A DNA stretch of 50,876 nucleotides from Xanthobacteraceae bacterium (GTDB lineage Bacteria; Pseudomonadota; Alphaproteobacteria; Rhizobiales; Xanthobacteraceae), in the NCBI GenBank assembly GCA_031291445.1, contig JARLJA010000121.1:1-50876 (forward strand), read 5' to 3'. Positions 41,358 through 50,707 of this stretch are shown here, one piece after another. How positions within the stretch are numbered: the first letter of the stretch is position 1; each line of letters starts with the position of its first letter. Below the pieces are notes generated by a model. That model saw only the letters and a program-made list of their open reading frames with translations, had not been told where the DNA came from and searched no databases. A program made the translations under genes and the position numbers.

Positions 41358-41492
41358 CCTTCGTCATGCCCGCGCTTGTCGCGGGCATCCACGTCTTAAC
41401 GACAGCTCCGCAAAGAAAGACGTGGATGGCCGGGAGACCTTAGTCCTAGCGATCCGTCGGAGACGGATCGCGCTGCCCGGCCATGACGAAGG
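41358..41492. repeat. Composite palindromic intergenic element (REP/BIME-like)
   Basis: Outer ends CCTTCGTCATGCCCG and CCCGGCCATGACGAAGG are nearly inverted. Inside are the hairpin ATGCCCGCG/CGCGGGCAT (41366-41374, 41380-41388), the inverted pair CATCCACGTCTT (41386-41397) and AAGACGTGGATG (41417-41428), and copy 2 of the direct repeat (41441-41472). The motif family CATGCCCG...CGGGCATCCACGTCTT resembles palindromes widely scattered in Bradyrhizobium-type genomes; that is from memory, not a search. No coding capacity. Confidence 0.7.
41441..41472. repeat. Direct repeat copy 2 with internal palindrome
   Basis: Second copy of the 32-bp unit seen at 41279-41310 (31 of 32 identical), with the same 9-bp inverted arms, within the composite element downstream of the thiolase gene. 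Confidence 0.8.
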
Positions 41493-41505
41493 AAAGATCG
41501 GTCTG

Positions 41506-42675
41506 TCACCGCGACGGCTCCAGGATCGAGACGTAGTTCGCCACCGCCGCGCCGCCCATGTTGAAGATGCCGCCGAGCTGCGGATTCTTCAGCTGCATCC
41601 CCTCGGGGGCCTGGCCCGCCAGCTGCATCGCGGTCATCACGTGCATCGACACGCCGGTGGCGCCGATCGGATGGCCCTTCGCCTTGAGGCCTCCCGAGAC
41701 GTTGACCGGCAGCTTGCCGCCGATCTGGGTCCAGCCTTCCTTGATGGCGCGGGCGCCCTGCCCCTTCGGGGTCAGGCCCATGGCTTCGTATTCGATCAGT
41801 TCGGCGATGGTGAAGCAGTCGTGGGTCTCCACGAAGGAGAGATCCGACAGCGTAACGCCGGCGTTCTGCAGTGCGCGCGTCCAGGCCACCGAGCAGCCTT
41901 CGAAGTCGATGATGTTGCGCTTCGACATCGGCAGGAAGTCCTGGGCGTGGGCGACCGCGCGGATGGCGACGGCCCGGCGCATCGATTTCGCGGTCTCGGC
42001 GTCGGTCAGGATCAGGGCCGCGGCGCCGTCGGAGACCAGCGAGCAGTCCGTCCGCTTCAGCGGACCGGCGACGAACGGGTTCTTGTCGCCTTCCGAGCGG
42101 CAGTAGTCGTAGCCGAGATCCTTGCGCATCTGGGCGTAGGGATTGGCGACGCCGTTCTTGTGGTTCTTGGCCGCGATCATGGCGAGCGCGTCGGATTGGT
42201 CGCCATAGCGCTGGAAGTACTTCTCCGCGATCTTGCCGAACACGCCGGCAAAGCCCGCCGGCGTGTCGCCGTCCTCCGGCAGATAGGACGCGCGCAGCAG
42301 GTTGCGGCCGACTTCCGGCCCGGGCGTCTTGGTCATCTGCTCGACGCCGACGACGAGCACGATCTTCGCCGCGCCCGACGCAATGGTCTTGATCGCGGTG
42401 TGGACCGCGGCCGAGCCGGTGGCGCAGGCGTTCTCGACCCGCACCGCCGGCTTGAAGCGCAGCGCCGGATCGGCCTGCAGCACCAGCGCCGCGGTGAAGT
42501 CCTGGGGCGAGAACCCGGCGTTGAAATGGCCCAGCACGATCTCGTCGACGTCGGACGGCGCGATGCCGGCATCGGCGATCGCCTCGGCCGCGACCTTGAC
42601 GATCAGGCTCTCGACCGTCTCGGCCTCCAGCTTGCCAAAGGGCGTATGCGCCCAGCCGACGATCGATGCTGTCAT
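41506..42675 (-). CDS. Thiolase family protein (SCP-x-type acetyl-CoA acyltransferase)
   Basis: Thiolase-fold protein of 389 residues. The acyl-accepting Cys84 sits in ENACATGSAA, a catalytic His in ETHDCFTIAE and another in GGLKAKGHPIGATG. The C-terminal Cys motif (CxG) of classical thiolases is missing and replaced by FNMGGAAVANY, as in the SCP-x/SCP2-thiolase group. Degradative cleavage of branched or side-chain 3-oxoacyl-CoA is typical for that group. A GGGAGAG box precedes the ATG. It lies on the strand opposite the biotin carrier and is divergent from the amidase. Confidence 0.93.
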   Translation of the reverse strand: MTASIVGWAHTPFGKLEAETVESLIVKVAAEAIADAGIAPSDVDEIVLGHFNAGFSPQDFTAALVLQADPALRFKPAVRVENACATGSAAVHTAIKTIASGAAKIVLVVGVEQMTKTPGPEVGRNLLRASYLPEDGDTPAGFAGVFGKIAEKYFQRYGDQSDALAMIAAKNHKNGVANPYAQMRKDLGYDYCRSEGDKNPFVAGPLKRTDCSLVSDGAAALILTDAETAKSMRRAVAIRAVAHAQDFLPMSKRNIIDFEGCSVAWTRALQNAGVTLSDLSFVETHDCFTIAELIEYEAMGLTPKGQGARAIKEGWTQIGGKLPVNVSGGLKAKGHPIGATGVSMHVMTAMQLAGQAPEGMQLKNPQLGGIFNMGGAAVANYVSILEPSR

Positions 42676-42894
42676 GGTGCTCTCCCGGAGTTTGATTTAT
42701 CTGTTTGGCGGCGCGATCGCTCAGGCGTCGACGCCACGCTCTCAGCCATGAACTTAAGCATTCCCGGCCAGCGCCAGCAACAGGGCGTCGGCGCGGCGCC
42801 GCCTTGCGTCCGCTGCATCGATCGCTAGTGTCCCGCCCCAGAAGCTCGCTGGGCCACGACGCGTGGTCGGCGGCCATTCCACCGGAGCACCCCC

Positions 42895-44247
42895 TTGTCG
42901 AACCCCGCCCCCACCCTCGACCAGCTGTCCCACGCGCTCGCCGACGCCAAGACCACCAGCCGGTCGCTCGCGGAGGCCTGCCTCGCGCGCATAGAGGACC
43001 CGCACGGCGAGGGCAAACGCGCCTTCGTGCGGGTCGACGCCGACCAGGTCCGCAAGGCCGCCGACGGGCTCGACGCGCTGCGCGCCGCCCGCGCGCTCCC
43101 GTCGCGCTTCGCCGGCATCCCGATCTCGATCAAGGACCTGTTCGACGTCCAGGGCGAGGTGACGCGCGCCGGCTCGACGGTGCTCGCCGATGCCGCCCCG
43201 GCCGCGACCGACGCCGCCGTGGTCGCCCGGCTGCGCCGTGCCGGGTTCCTGATCATGGGGCGCACCAACATGACCGAGTTCGCCTATTCGGGGCTCGGCA
43301 TCAATCCGCATTACGGCACGCCGGCCAACCCGTGGCAGCGCGAGACCCCGCGCGTGCCCGGCGGCTCGTCGTCGGGCGCCGGCATCTCGGTGGCGGACGG
43401 CATGGCCCACGCCGCACTGGGCACCGACACCGGCGGCTCGTGCCGGATTCCGGCGGCGTTTGCCGGCATCGTCGGCTACAAGCCGACCGCCCGGCTGATC
43501 CCGCAGGCCGGCATCGTTCCGTTGTCCACGTCACTCGATGCGGCCGGCCCGCTCGCGCGCTCGGTGCGCTGCTGTGCCAGCCTGCACGCGATCCTCAGCG
43601 GCGAGGACGAGTTCGCGGTGCCCGAGGTGGCGATGACCGGCCTGCGGCTTGCCGTGCCGCGGACGCTGATGTTCGACGACCTCGACGACGCCGTGGCACG
43701 GACCTTCGAAGCGGCGATGACGAAACTGTCCCAGGCCGGCGCGCGCCTCGTGGACACGCCGTTCAGCAGCATCGGCCGCATTCCCCAGATCAACGCCAAG
43801 GGCGGGCTTGCCGCCATGGAAGCCTATGCCTGGCATCGGCAATTGATCGCGACTAAACACGATCAGTATGATCCGCGGGTGGTCAGCCGCATGCTCAAGG
43901 GCGCGGAGTGCTCGGCCGCCGATTACATCGACGTGGTTGCGGCGCGGCGCACCCTGATCGCGGAGGCCGTAGCCGACCTCGCGCCGTTCGACGCCCTGAT
44001 CCTGCCGACGGTCGCGATCGTGCCGCCGCGCATCGCCGACCTCGCCTCCGACGAGGCCTATGCCCGCGCCAACGTGCTGTCGCTGCGCAACACCACCGCG
44101 ATCAACATGATCGACGGCTGCGCGATCTCGCTCCCGATCCATCGGCCCGGCGACGCCCCGGTCGGGCTGATGCTGGCCTGTCGCGGCGGCGACGATCATC
44201 GCCTGTTCGCGCTGGCCGCAGCGGTCGAAGCCGCGTTGAGCCAATAA
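42895..44247 (+). CDS. Amidase (amidase signature family)
   Basis: Amidase signature enzyme of 450 residues with the Ser-Ser-Lys triad: Lys80 in ISIKDLFDV, the cis-Ser in GGSSSGAG (158-160) and the nucleophile Ser182 in GTDTGGSCRIPAAF. The GYKPTARLIP segment and the C-terminal SLPIHRPGDAPVGLMLACRGGDDHRL are standard. The proposed start is a TTG at 42895, preceded by GGAG; no ATG gives a suitable N-terminus. It hydrolyses a carboxamide to an acid and ammonia; the substrate is not readable. Whether it belongs with the Liv transporter or the acyl-CoA genes is unclear. Confidence 0.92.
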   Translation: MSNPAPTLDQLSHALADAKTTSRSLAEACLARIEDPHGEGKRAFVRVDADQVRKAADGLDALRAARALPSRFAGIPISIKDLFDVQGEVTRAGSTVLADAAPAATDAAVVARLRRAGFLIMGRTNMTEFAYSGLGINPHYGTPANPWQRETPRVPGGSSSGAGISVADGMAHAALGTDTGGSCRIPAAFAGIVGYKPTARLIPQAGIVPLSTSLDAAGPLARSVRCCASLHAILSGEDEFAVPEVAMTGLRLAVPRTLMFDDLDDAVARTFEAAMTKLSQAGARLVDTPFSSIGRIPQINAKGGLAAMEAYAWHRQLIATKHDQYDPRVVSRMLKGAECSAADYIDVVAARRTLIAEAVADLAPFDALILPTVAIVPPRIADLASDEAYARANVLSLRNTTAINMIDGCAISLPIHRPGDAPVGLMLACRGGDDHRLFALAAAVEAALSQ

Positions 44248-44266
44248 GCTGCTCACGCAACCGGTT

Positions 44267-46012
44267 TCAGTGAATCTCCGGATCGGCCGTGCCCACCGGT
44301 CCGGCGGGCGTTTCCAGGAAGTCGAAGTCGCAGCCGGTGTCGGCCTGGCTGACATGCCTGAGGTACATCAGGCCGTAACCGCGCTCGAACTTCGGCGCGG
44401 GCGCCTGCCACTCTGATTTGCGTCTTGCGAGCTCGGCATCCGAGACGAGGACGTTGAGCTTGCGCGCCGGAACATCGAGTTCGATCGGGTCGCCGTCGCG
44501 CACCAGCGCGAGCGGGCCGCCGACGCTCGATTCGGGCGTGACGTGCAGGACGCAGGCGCCGTAGCTGGTCCCGCTCATCCGCGCGTCGGAGATCCGCACC
44601 ATGTCGCGGACCCCCTGCTCCAGCAGCTTTTTCGGAATCGGCAGCTGCCCCCATTCAGGCATGCCCGGCGCGCCCTGGGGCCCGGCGTTCTGCAGCACGA
44701 TCACGCACTCCGCGTCGATGTCGAGCGCCGGATCGTCGATGCGGGCGGCCATGTCGTTGTAGTCGGCGAACACCACGGCCCGGCCGGTATGCCGGTGCAG
44801 CCTGGGCTCCGCGGCCGGTGGCTTGATGACGGCGCCGCCCGGCGCGAGATTGCCGCGCAGCACGGCAAGCGCGTCGCTCGCCACCAGCGGGTTGTCGCGG
44901 CTGCGGATCACGTCGTGATTGTACACCACGGCTCCGGCAATGTTCTCGCCGAGGGTGCGTCCGTTCACCGTCCGCGTTCCCCGGACGATCAGGTCGCCGA
45001 GGTGGGCGAGCAGCGCCCGCAGCCCGCCGGCGTAGTAGAAATCCTCCATCAGGAAGGCCCCGGACGGCCGGATATTGGCGAGCACCGGCACGCGGCGCGC
45101 CAGTTCGTCGAAGCGGTCGACGCCCAGCGCGATGCCGGCCCGCCGCGCCATGGCGATCAGGTGCACGATGGCGTTGGTCGATCCGGCCAAAGCCAGCACG
45201 GTCGTCACCGCATTGTCGAACGAGGCCGCGGTGAGCAGATCGCTCGGCTTCAGATCTTCCCAGATCATGTCGACGATCCGGCGGCCCGACAGCGCCGCCA
45301 TCTGGGCGTGCCGGGAATCGGAGGCCGGAATCGACGCCGCCCCCGGCAGCGTCAGGCCCAGCGCCTCCGCGGCGCTGGTCATGGTCGAGGCGGTGCCCAT
45401 GGTCATGCAGTGCCCGGCGGAGCGCGCGATGCCGTCCTCGACGCCCTGCCAGTCGGCCTCGGTGATCTTTCCGGCTCGCAGATCGGCCCAGTATTTCCAG
45501 CTGTCGGTGCCGCTTCCAAGCGTGACGCCGTTCCAATTGCCGCGCAGCATCGGACCCGCGGGCACGAAGATCGCCGGCAGGTTCATGGAGATGGCGCCCA
45601 TGATCAGGGCCGGCGTGGTCTTGTCGCAGCCGCCCATCAGCACGGCGCCGTCGGCGGGATAGGACCGCAGCAGCTCCTCGGTCTCCATCGCCAGCAGGTT
45701 GCGATAGAGCATGGTGGTCGGCTTCTGGAATGGCTCGGAGAGGCTGATCGCGGGCATTTCCACCGGAAATCCGCCCGCCTGCCAGACGCCGCGCTTGACC
45801 TCCTCGACCCGCTGCTTGAAGTGGCTGTGGCAGGGGTTGATGTCGCTCCAGGTGTTGATGATGGCGATCACCGGCTTGCCGGCGTATTCGGTGCGCTGGT
45901 AACCCATCTGGGCCGTTCGCGAGCGATGACCGAAGGCGCGGAGATCCTGCGCCCCATACCAGCGATGGCTGCGCAATTCCTCGGGATTCCTGCGGATCTT
46001 GTCTTGAGCCAT
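44267..46012 (-). CDS. IlvD/Edd family dehydratase (sugar-acid, L-arabinonate dehydratase-like)
   Basis: Iron-sulfur dehydratase of 581 residues. Cluster cysteines are Cys61 (DINPCHSHF), Cys129 ([10 protein letters not shown]) and Cys202 ([13 protein letters not shown]). Length (about 580) and the sequence [32 protein letters not shown] point to the pentonate/arabinonate dehydratase branch rather than IlvD proper, which is about 560-615 residues with different N-terminal spelling. The substrate should be an aldonic acid, giving a 2-keto-3-deoxy acid. The start at 46012 follows the family N-terminus; the ribosome binding site is weak and in-frame upstream codons exist. No sugar transporter or other pentose gene is adjacent. 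Confidence 0.88.
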   Translation of the reverse strand: MAQDKIRRNPEELRSHRWYGAQDLRAFGHRSRTAQMGYQRTEYAGKPVIAIINTWSDINPCHSHFKQRVEEVKRGVWQAGGFPVEMPAISLSEPFQKPTTMLYRNLLAMETEELLRSYPADGAVLMGGCDKTTPALIMGAISMNLPAIFVPAGPMLRGNWNGVTLGSGTDSWKYWADLRAGKITEADWQGVEDGIARSAGHCMTMGTASTMTSAAEALGLTLPGAASIPASDSRHAQMAALSGRRIVDMIWEDLKPSDLLTAASFDNAVTTVLALAGSTNAIVHLIAMARRAGIALGVDRFDELARRVPVLANIRPSGAFLMEDFYYAGGLRALLAHLGDLIVRGTRTVNGRTLGENIAGAVVYNHDVIRSRDNPLVASDALAVLRGNLAPGGAVIKPPAAEPRLHRHTGRAVVFADYNDMAARIDDPALDIDAECVIVLQNAGPQGAPGMPEWGQLPIPKKLLEQGVRDMVRISDARMSGTSYGACVLHVTPESSVGGPLALVRDGDPIELDVPARKLNVLVSDAELARRKSEWQAPAPKFERGYGLMYLRHVSQADTGCDFDFLETPAGPVGTADPEIH

Positions 46013-46302
46013 TTCGGAGCCAGGGCGCCGCCGCGGGCGCGACGGGTTCTGGGTAGCCGAGGCTCGGGGACGCGGCAAGCCCGTCCGACGCGCGGGCCTC
46101 AACGAGAAGTGATATCGTTACCGGCGGTAAATCGTTTACGCCGGCACAACCATGCCGCACTGCGAAACAGAGGGCTAACCACACGCAACAATTTCAGGAA
46201 AGGTCCACAGAAATTCGGGCGCGGCCATTCCGGATCTTTACGCTTCAGGCTTAAAGTTTCGCCCGGCTCATATTCGGAACTCTGCAGACAGAAAGTTGGT
46301 CA

Positions 46303-47466
46303 ATGACTGCTCGCCGATGGCTTCACATTGTGGTCGCGGTGGTGGTGTGCGCGGCGCTCTACGCGGCGTATTCACGCTACTTCAGCCCGGACCGGCCGGC
46401 CCAGGACGCCGCCCGGACGCGGCCCGGCGTGCCGGTGACCACGGTGACCGCGGAGCTGAAATCCTTTCCCGTCGTGATCACCGGGCTCGGCACGGTGCAG
46501 CCCTACAATTCGGTCACCGCACGGACGCGTGTCGACGGGGAGGTGGTGAAGATCCTCTTCAAGGAAGGCGACATCGTCAAGGAAGGCGACCTGCTGGCCC
46601 AGATCGATCCGCGGCCCTACCAGGCGGCCGTCGACCAGGCGACGGCGAAGAAGGCCCAGGACGAGGCAACCCTGCGCAATGCCGAACTCGACCTGAAGCG
46701 TTACCAGACGCTGGCCTTGCAGAATGCGGTCTCCCACCAGACGCTCGACACCCAGGTTGCAGCGGTGGCGCAGACCACCGCGCTGGTTGCCGGCGACGTT
46801 GCCGCCATCGAGACCGCCCAGACCAACCTCGACTACACCCACATTCGCGCGCCCCTCACCGGTCGCGTCGGTTTCCGACTGGTCGATCAGGGCAACATCG
46901 TCAACGCGGCCAGCCAGACCGGCATCGTCACCATCACGCAGGTCCAGCCGATCACGGTCATCCTGACCGTGCCGGAGCGGCAGCTCAGCGAGCTCTATCG
47001 CGCCATGAACCAGACCACCGTCGCGGCAGCGGTCTACACCCCCGACGGCTCGCGCAAGCTCGCCGACGGCAAGCTCGCGGTGATCAACAACCAGGTCGAC
47101 AGCACCACCGGAACGCTCCAGATCAAGGCGACGTTCGAGAACCTCGACAATGCGCTGTGGCCCGGCCTCGCCGTCGTGGTCCGGATTCCCATCCGGGTGC
47201 TGGACCAGGTCGTAGTGCTGCCGCAGACCGCCGTGCAGCACAGCCAGCAGGGACTGTCGACCTACGTCGTCGACGACAAGCAGGTCGCGAACTTCCGCTC
47301 GGTGGAAATCGGCCCCGGCGACAACGACAACGTGGTCGTGACCAAGGGCGTCGCACCCGGCGACCGCGTCGTGGTCTCCGGCCAGTACCGGCTGCAGAAC
47401 GGAGCCAAGGTCACCGCCTCCAACATGGCGGATGGCGGCGTCGGCCGGAGAGCCAGCAATGAGTGA
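46303..47466 (+). CDS. RND efflux periplasmic adaptor subunit (MdtA/AcrA-like)
   Basis: Membrane fusion protein of 387 residues with an N-terminal membrane anchor or signal (residues about 6-22) and the four-domain order of AcrA homologues. The lipoyl half-motifs are VTARTRVDGEVVKILFKEGDIVKEGDLLAQIDPRPYQAAVDQA and YTHIRAPLTGRVGFRLVDQGNIV, the hairpin lies between them, then beta-barrel and membrane-proximal parts (TGTLQIKATFENLDNALWPGLAVVVRI). It carries a QPITVILTVPERQL segment typical of the MdtA group. Its stop overlaps the RND pump ATG by 8 bp. Links the inner-membrane pump to an outer-membrane channel. Confidence 0.94.
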   Translation: MTARRWLHIVVAVVVCAALYAAYSRYFSPDRPAQDAARTRPGVPVTTVTAELKSFPVVITGLGTVQPYNSVTARTRVDGEVVKILFKEGDIVKEGDLLAQIDPRPYQAAVDQATAKKAQDEATLRNAELDLKRYQTLALQNAVSHQTLDTQVAAVAQTTALVAGDVAAIETAQTNLDYTHIRAPLTGRVGFRLVDQGNIVNAASQTGIVTITQVQPITVILTVPERQLSELYRAMNQTTVAAAVYTPDGSRKLADGKLAVINNQVDSTTGTLQIKATFENLDNALWPGLAVVVRIPIRVLDQVVVLPQTAVQHSQQGLSTYVVDDKQVANFRSVEIGPGDNDNVVVTKGVAPGDRVVVSGQYRLQNGAKVTASNMADGGVGRRASNE

Positions 47467-50400
47467 CGGCGGCCTCTCCGGGCCCTTCATCAAGCGGCCG
47501 ATCGCCACCTCGCTGATGATGGCGGGGGTGCTGTTCGTCGGCATGATCGCCTATCCGCTGCTGCCGGTCGCTCCGCTGCCGCAGATCGATTTCCCGACGA
47601 TTGCCGTGTCCGCCAGCCTGCCCGGCGCCAGCGCCGACACCATGGCGTCGTCGGTCGCCCAGCCGCTCGAGACCCAGTTTGCCCAGATCCCCGGCGTTGC
47701 GGAGCTGACCTCGACCAGTTCGCTGGGATCCACCTCGATCACGATCCAGTTCGACCTCAACCGCAATATCGACGGCGCCGCCAACGACGTGATGGCCGCG
47801 ATCAACGCCGCCAGCGGCCAGTTGCCGAAGATCCTCCCGTCGCCGCCGACCTATCGCAAGGTCAACCCGGCCGACTCCCCGATCCTCCTGCTGTCAGCCA
47901 CCTCGGATTCGATCCCGCTCATCGAGATCGACGACAATCTCGAGGTCAAGATCGCACAGCAGGTCAGCCAGATCCCCGGCGTCGGCCTGGTCGGCATCGG
48001 CGGGCAGCAGAAGCCGTCGATCCGCATCCAGATCGACCCGGCGCGGCTGGCCACCAAGGGGCTGTCGCTCGAAGACGTCCGTAACCAGCTCCTGGTGACG
48101 ACGGTCAACAGCCCGAAGGGCGTCATCGACGGCACGGTGCGCGCCTACACGGTCTACAACAACGACCAGCTGACGGTGGCCGACGACTGGAACGACGTCA
48201 TCATCGCCTACCGCAACGGCGGACCGCTGCGGGTGCGCGACATCGGCCGCGCCGTCGCCGGGCCCGAGGACACCAGGCAGGCGGCGTGGTCCGACGGCAA
48301 GCGCGGCATCTTCCTGGTGGTGTTCAAGCAGCCCGGCGCCAACGTCATCGACACGGTGGACCGCATCAAGGCGACGCTGCCCCGCCTCGAACTCGCACTG
48401 CCGCCCGCGATCAAGATCAACATCCTCAGCGACCGCACGCTGACCATTCGCGCAGCGGTCGACGACGTCCAGTTCACGCTGGCTCTCACCATCGGCCTCG
48501 TGATCCTCGTGATCTTCGCCTTCCTGCGCAGCCTGTGGGCGACCATCATTCCGAGCATCACCGTGCCGCTGGCCCTTCTGGGCGCGTGCGCGCTGATGTG
48601 GCTCGCCGGCTACACGCTCGACAACCTGTCGCTGATGGCCCTGACGATCTCTGTCGGCTTCGTGGTCGACGACGCCATCGTGATGCTCGAAAACATCACC
48701 CGCTACGTCGAGGAGGGCGACAGCCCGATGGAAGCGGCCTTCAAGGGCGCCGGCGAAATCGGCTTCACGATCTTCTCGATCAGCCTGTCGCTGGTCGCCG
48801 TGCTGATTCCGCTGCTGCTGATGGGCGGCATCATCGGCCGCCTGTTCCGCGAGTTCTCGGTGGTGCTGTCGATGGCGATCTTCGTCTCGGCCTTCGTGTC
48901 GCTGACGCTGACCCCGATGATGGCCTCGCGCTTCCTCAAGCCGCACAGCGAGGAGCACCACGGCCGCCTGTTCCAGTGGAGCGAGCGGGTGTTCGACGGC
49001 ATGCTCAACGGCTACACGCGGCTGCTCGACCTTGCGCTGCGCTTCCGCTTCACCACGCTGATGATCTTCTTCGCGTCGCTGGCGGCGACGATCGTTCTGT
49101 TCGTGGTGATTCCGAAGGGCTTCTTCCCGCAGCAGGACACCGGCCTGATCACCGGCCAGTCCGAGGCCGCCCAGGACGTCTCGTTCCAGGAGATGGTGCG
49201 CAAGCAGGAGCAGATCGGCGCCATCGTGCAGGCCGATCCGGGGGTGGCAACGGTGGCCATGGCGATCGGGGCCGGCGGCGGCGGCGGCGGCAACACGCTC
49301 AACACCGGCCGCTTCTTCATCACCCTGAAGCCGCGCGAGGAGCGCGACGCCAACGCCGACCAGATCATCGCGCGGCTGCGGCCCAAGCTCGAGGTCGTCG
49401 AAGGCGCACGGCTCTACCTGCAGGCCGCCCAGGACGTACGGATCGGCGGCCGCATCACGCGCACCCAGTACCAGATGGCCGTGCAGGACGCCGACATCAA
49501 CGAATTGAACACCTGGGCGCCCAGGATCGTGGAGAAGCTGCGCACCCTGAAGGAGCTGAAGGACGTCGCCACCGACCAGCAGATCCAGGGCACGACCCTG
49601 ACGATGGTGATCGACCGCGACCAGGCCTCGCGGCTCGGCATCCAGCCCCAGGTCATTGACGACACGCTCTACGACGCGTTCGGCCAGCGCCAGGTGACCC
49701 AGTACTTCACCCAGACCAACACCTACCATGTCATCATGGAGGTGCTGCCGGATCAGCAGGGCGACGTGCGGACGCTGGACAGCATCTATATCCGCTCGCC
49801 GGTCAGCGGCCAGAACGTCCCGCTCGCATCGTTCATGCGATGGACCACGCTACCGGTCCAGCCGCTTTCGATCGGCCACCAGGGCCAATTCCCGGCGGTG
49901 ACCCTGAGCTTCAATCTGGCCGAGGGTGTCGCGCTCGGCCAGGCCGCCGAGGCGATCGACCGCGTTCAGCGCGAGCTCGAGCTTCCCGGCGCCCTGACCA
50001 TGCGGCTGCAGGGCACGGCTCAGGCCTTCCAGCAGTCGCTCAGCACCGTCCCGCTGCTGATCCTGGCCGCGCTGATCGTGGTCTACCTGATCCTCGGCAT
50101 CCTCTACGAGAGCTACATCCACCCGCTGACCATTCTCTCCACGCTGCCGTCGGCCGCGCTCGGCGCGCTCGCCACGCTGATGCTCGCGGGCTACGACTTC
50201 AGCCTGATCGCCCTCATCGGCATCATCCTGCTGATCGGCATCGTGAAGAAGAACGGCATCATGATGGTCGACTTCGCCATCACGGCAGAGCGAACGCGCG
50301 GACTGGCGTCAGAGGACGCGATTCGCCAGGCGTGCCTGATGCGGTTCCGGCCAATTCTGATGACCACGATGGCGGCATTGCTATCAGGCCTGCCACTGAT

Positions 50401-50611
50401 GCTCAGCAATGGCGCGGGTTCGGAATTGCGGAAGCCACTCGGTTACGCGATGGTCGGCGGACTGGCCCTGAGCCAGGTGCTGACACTGTATACCACGCCG
50501 GTGGTGTATATTTACCTGTCGAAACTGCAACGGCTGCTGTCGGGCCGCCGGGCGACGATGCCGCATCTGGCCACAGCCATCGGTGGCGTTGAAGCGACTG
50601 AGGCTGACTGA
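47459..50611 (+). CDS. RND family multidrug efflux permease (MdtB/C, AcrB-like)
   Basis: Proton-driven RND pump of 1050 residues with 12 membrane spans and two large periplasmic loops. Start MSDGGLSGPFIKRPIATSLMMAGVLFVG, porter repeats (GADTMASSVAQPLE-like, SSLGSTSITIQFDLNRNIDGAANDV), and the proton-relay Asp pair at residues 404-405 in GFVVDDAIVMLENITRY. The glycine-rich GAGGGGGGNTL loop and the second-half GIVKKNGIMMVDFAI are all present. It is an HAE-1/MdtB-C type. Only one pump gene follows the adaptor here, so it should work as a homotrimer. No TetR-type regulator or outer-membrane factor gene is adjacent. Confidence 0.96.
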   Translation: MSDGGLSGPFIKRPIATSLMMAGVLFVGMIAYPLLPVAPLPQIDFPTIAVSASLPGASADTMASSVAQPLETQFAQIPGVAELTSTSSLGSTSITIQFDLNRNIDGAANDVMAAINAASGQLPKILPSPPTYRKVNPADSPILLLSATSDSIPLIEIDDNLEVKIAQQVSQIPGVGLVGIGGQQKPSIRIQIDPARLATKGLSLEDVRNQLLVTTVNSPKGVIDGTVRAYTVYNNDQLTVADDWNDVIIAYRNGGPLRVRDIGRAVAGPEDTRQAAWSDGKRGIFLVVFKQPGANVIDTVDRIKATLPRLELALPPAIKINILSDRTLTIRAAVDDVQFTLALTIGLVILVIFAFLRSLWATIIPSITVPLALLGACALMWLAGYTLDNLSLMALTISVGFVVDDAIVMLENITRYVEEGDSPMEAAFKGAGEIGFTIFSISLSLVAVLIPLLLMGGIIGRLFREFSVVLSMAIFVSAFVSLTLTPMMASRFLKPHSEEHHGRLFQWSERVFDGMLNGYTRLLDLALRFRFTTLMIFFASLAATIVLFVVIPKGFFPQQDTGLITGQSEAAQDVSFQEMVRKQEQIGAIVQADPGVATVAMAIGAGGGGGGNTLNTGRFFITLKPREERDANADQIIARLRPKLEVVEGARLYLQAAQDVRIGGRITRTQYQMAVQDADINELNTWAPRIVEKLRTLKELKDVATDQQIQGTTLTMVIDRDQASRLGIQPQVIDDTLYDAFGQRQVTQYFTQTNTYHVIMEVLPDQQGDVRTLDSIYIRSPVSGQNVPLASFMRWTTLPVQPLSIGHQGQFPAVTLSFNLAEGVALGQAAEAIDRVQRELELPGALTMRLQGTAQAFQQSLSTVPLLILAALIVVYLILGILYESYIHPLTILSTLPSAALGALATLMLAGYDFSLIALIGIILLIGIVKKNGIMMVDFAITAERTRGLASEDAIRQACLMRFRPILMTTMAALLSGLPLMLSNGAGSELRKPLGYAMVGGLALSQVLTLYTTPVVYIYLSKLQRLLSGRRATMPHLATAIGGVEATEAD

Positions 50612-50707
50612 CCCGGGATCGGAGAGGTCGTGCCCGGCATTCGCGATCTGCCGGCGGACGCTGCGCTTGCAACCTCGAAGCAAGTCAAGGCTGGCAACCG
50701 GGCAAGT

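Noticed and set aside
42676-42894. Separate small gene between the thiolase and the amidase
   Set aside because: No frame has both a start with ribosome binding site and plausible sequence; the 219 bp are better read as a divergent promoter region.
44543-46306. Open frame of 587 codons on the + strand opposite the dehydratase
   Set aside because: Reverse-strand shadow of the IlvD/Edd gene; lacks any motif.
49269-49289. GGC triplet run as a possible unstable microsatellite
   Set aside because: It encodes the poly-Gly loop commonly found at this place in RND pumps and is in frame, so it is ordinary.
47894-49729. Open frame of 611 codons on the - strand in the RND pump gene
   Set aside because: His/Arg/Asp-rich antisense frame typical of GC-rich coding regions; the pump is unambiguous on the other strand.
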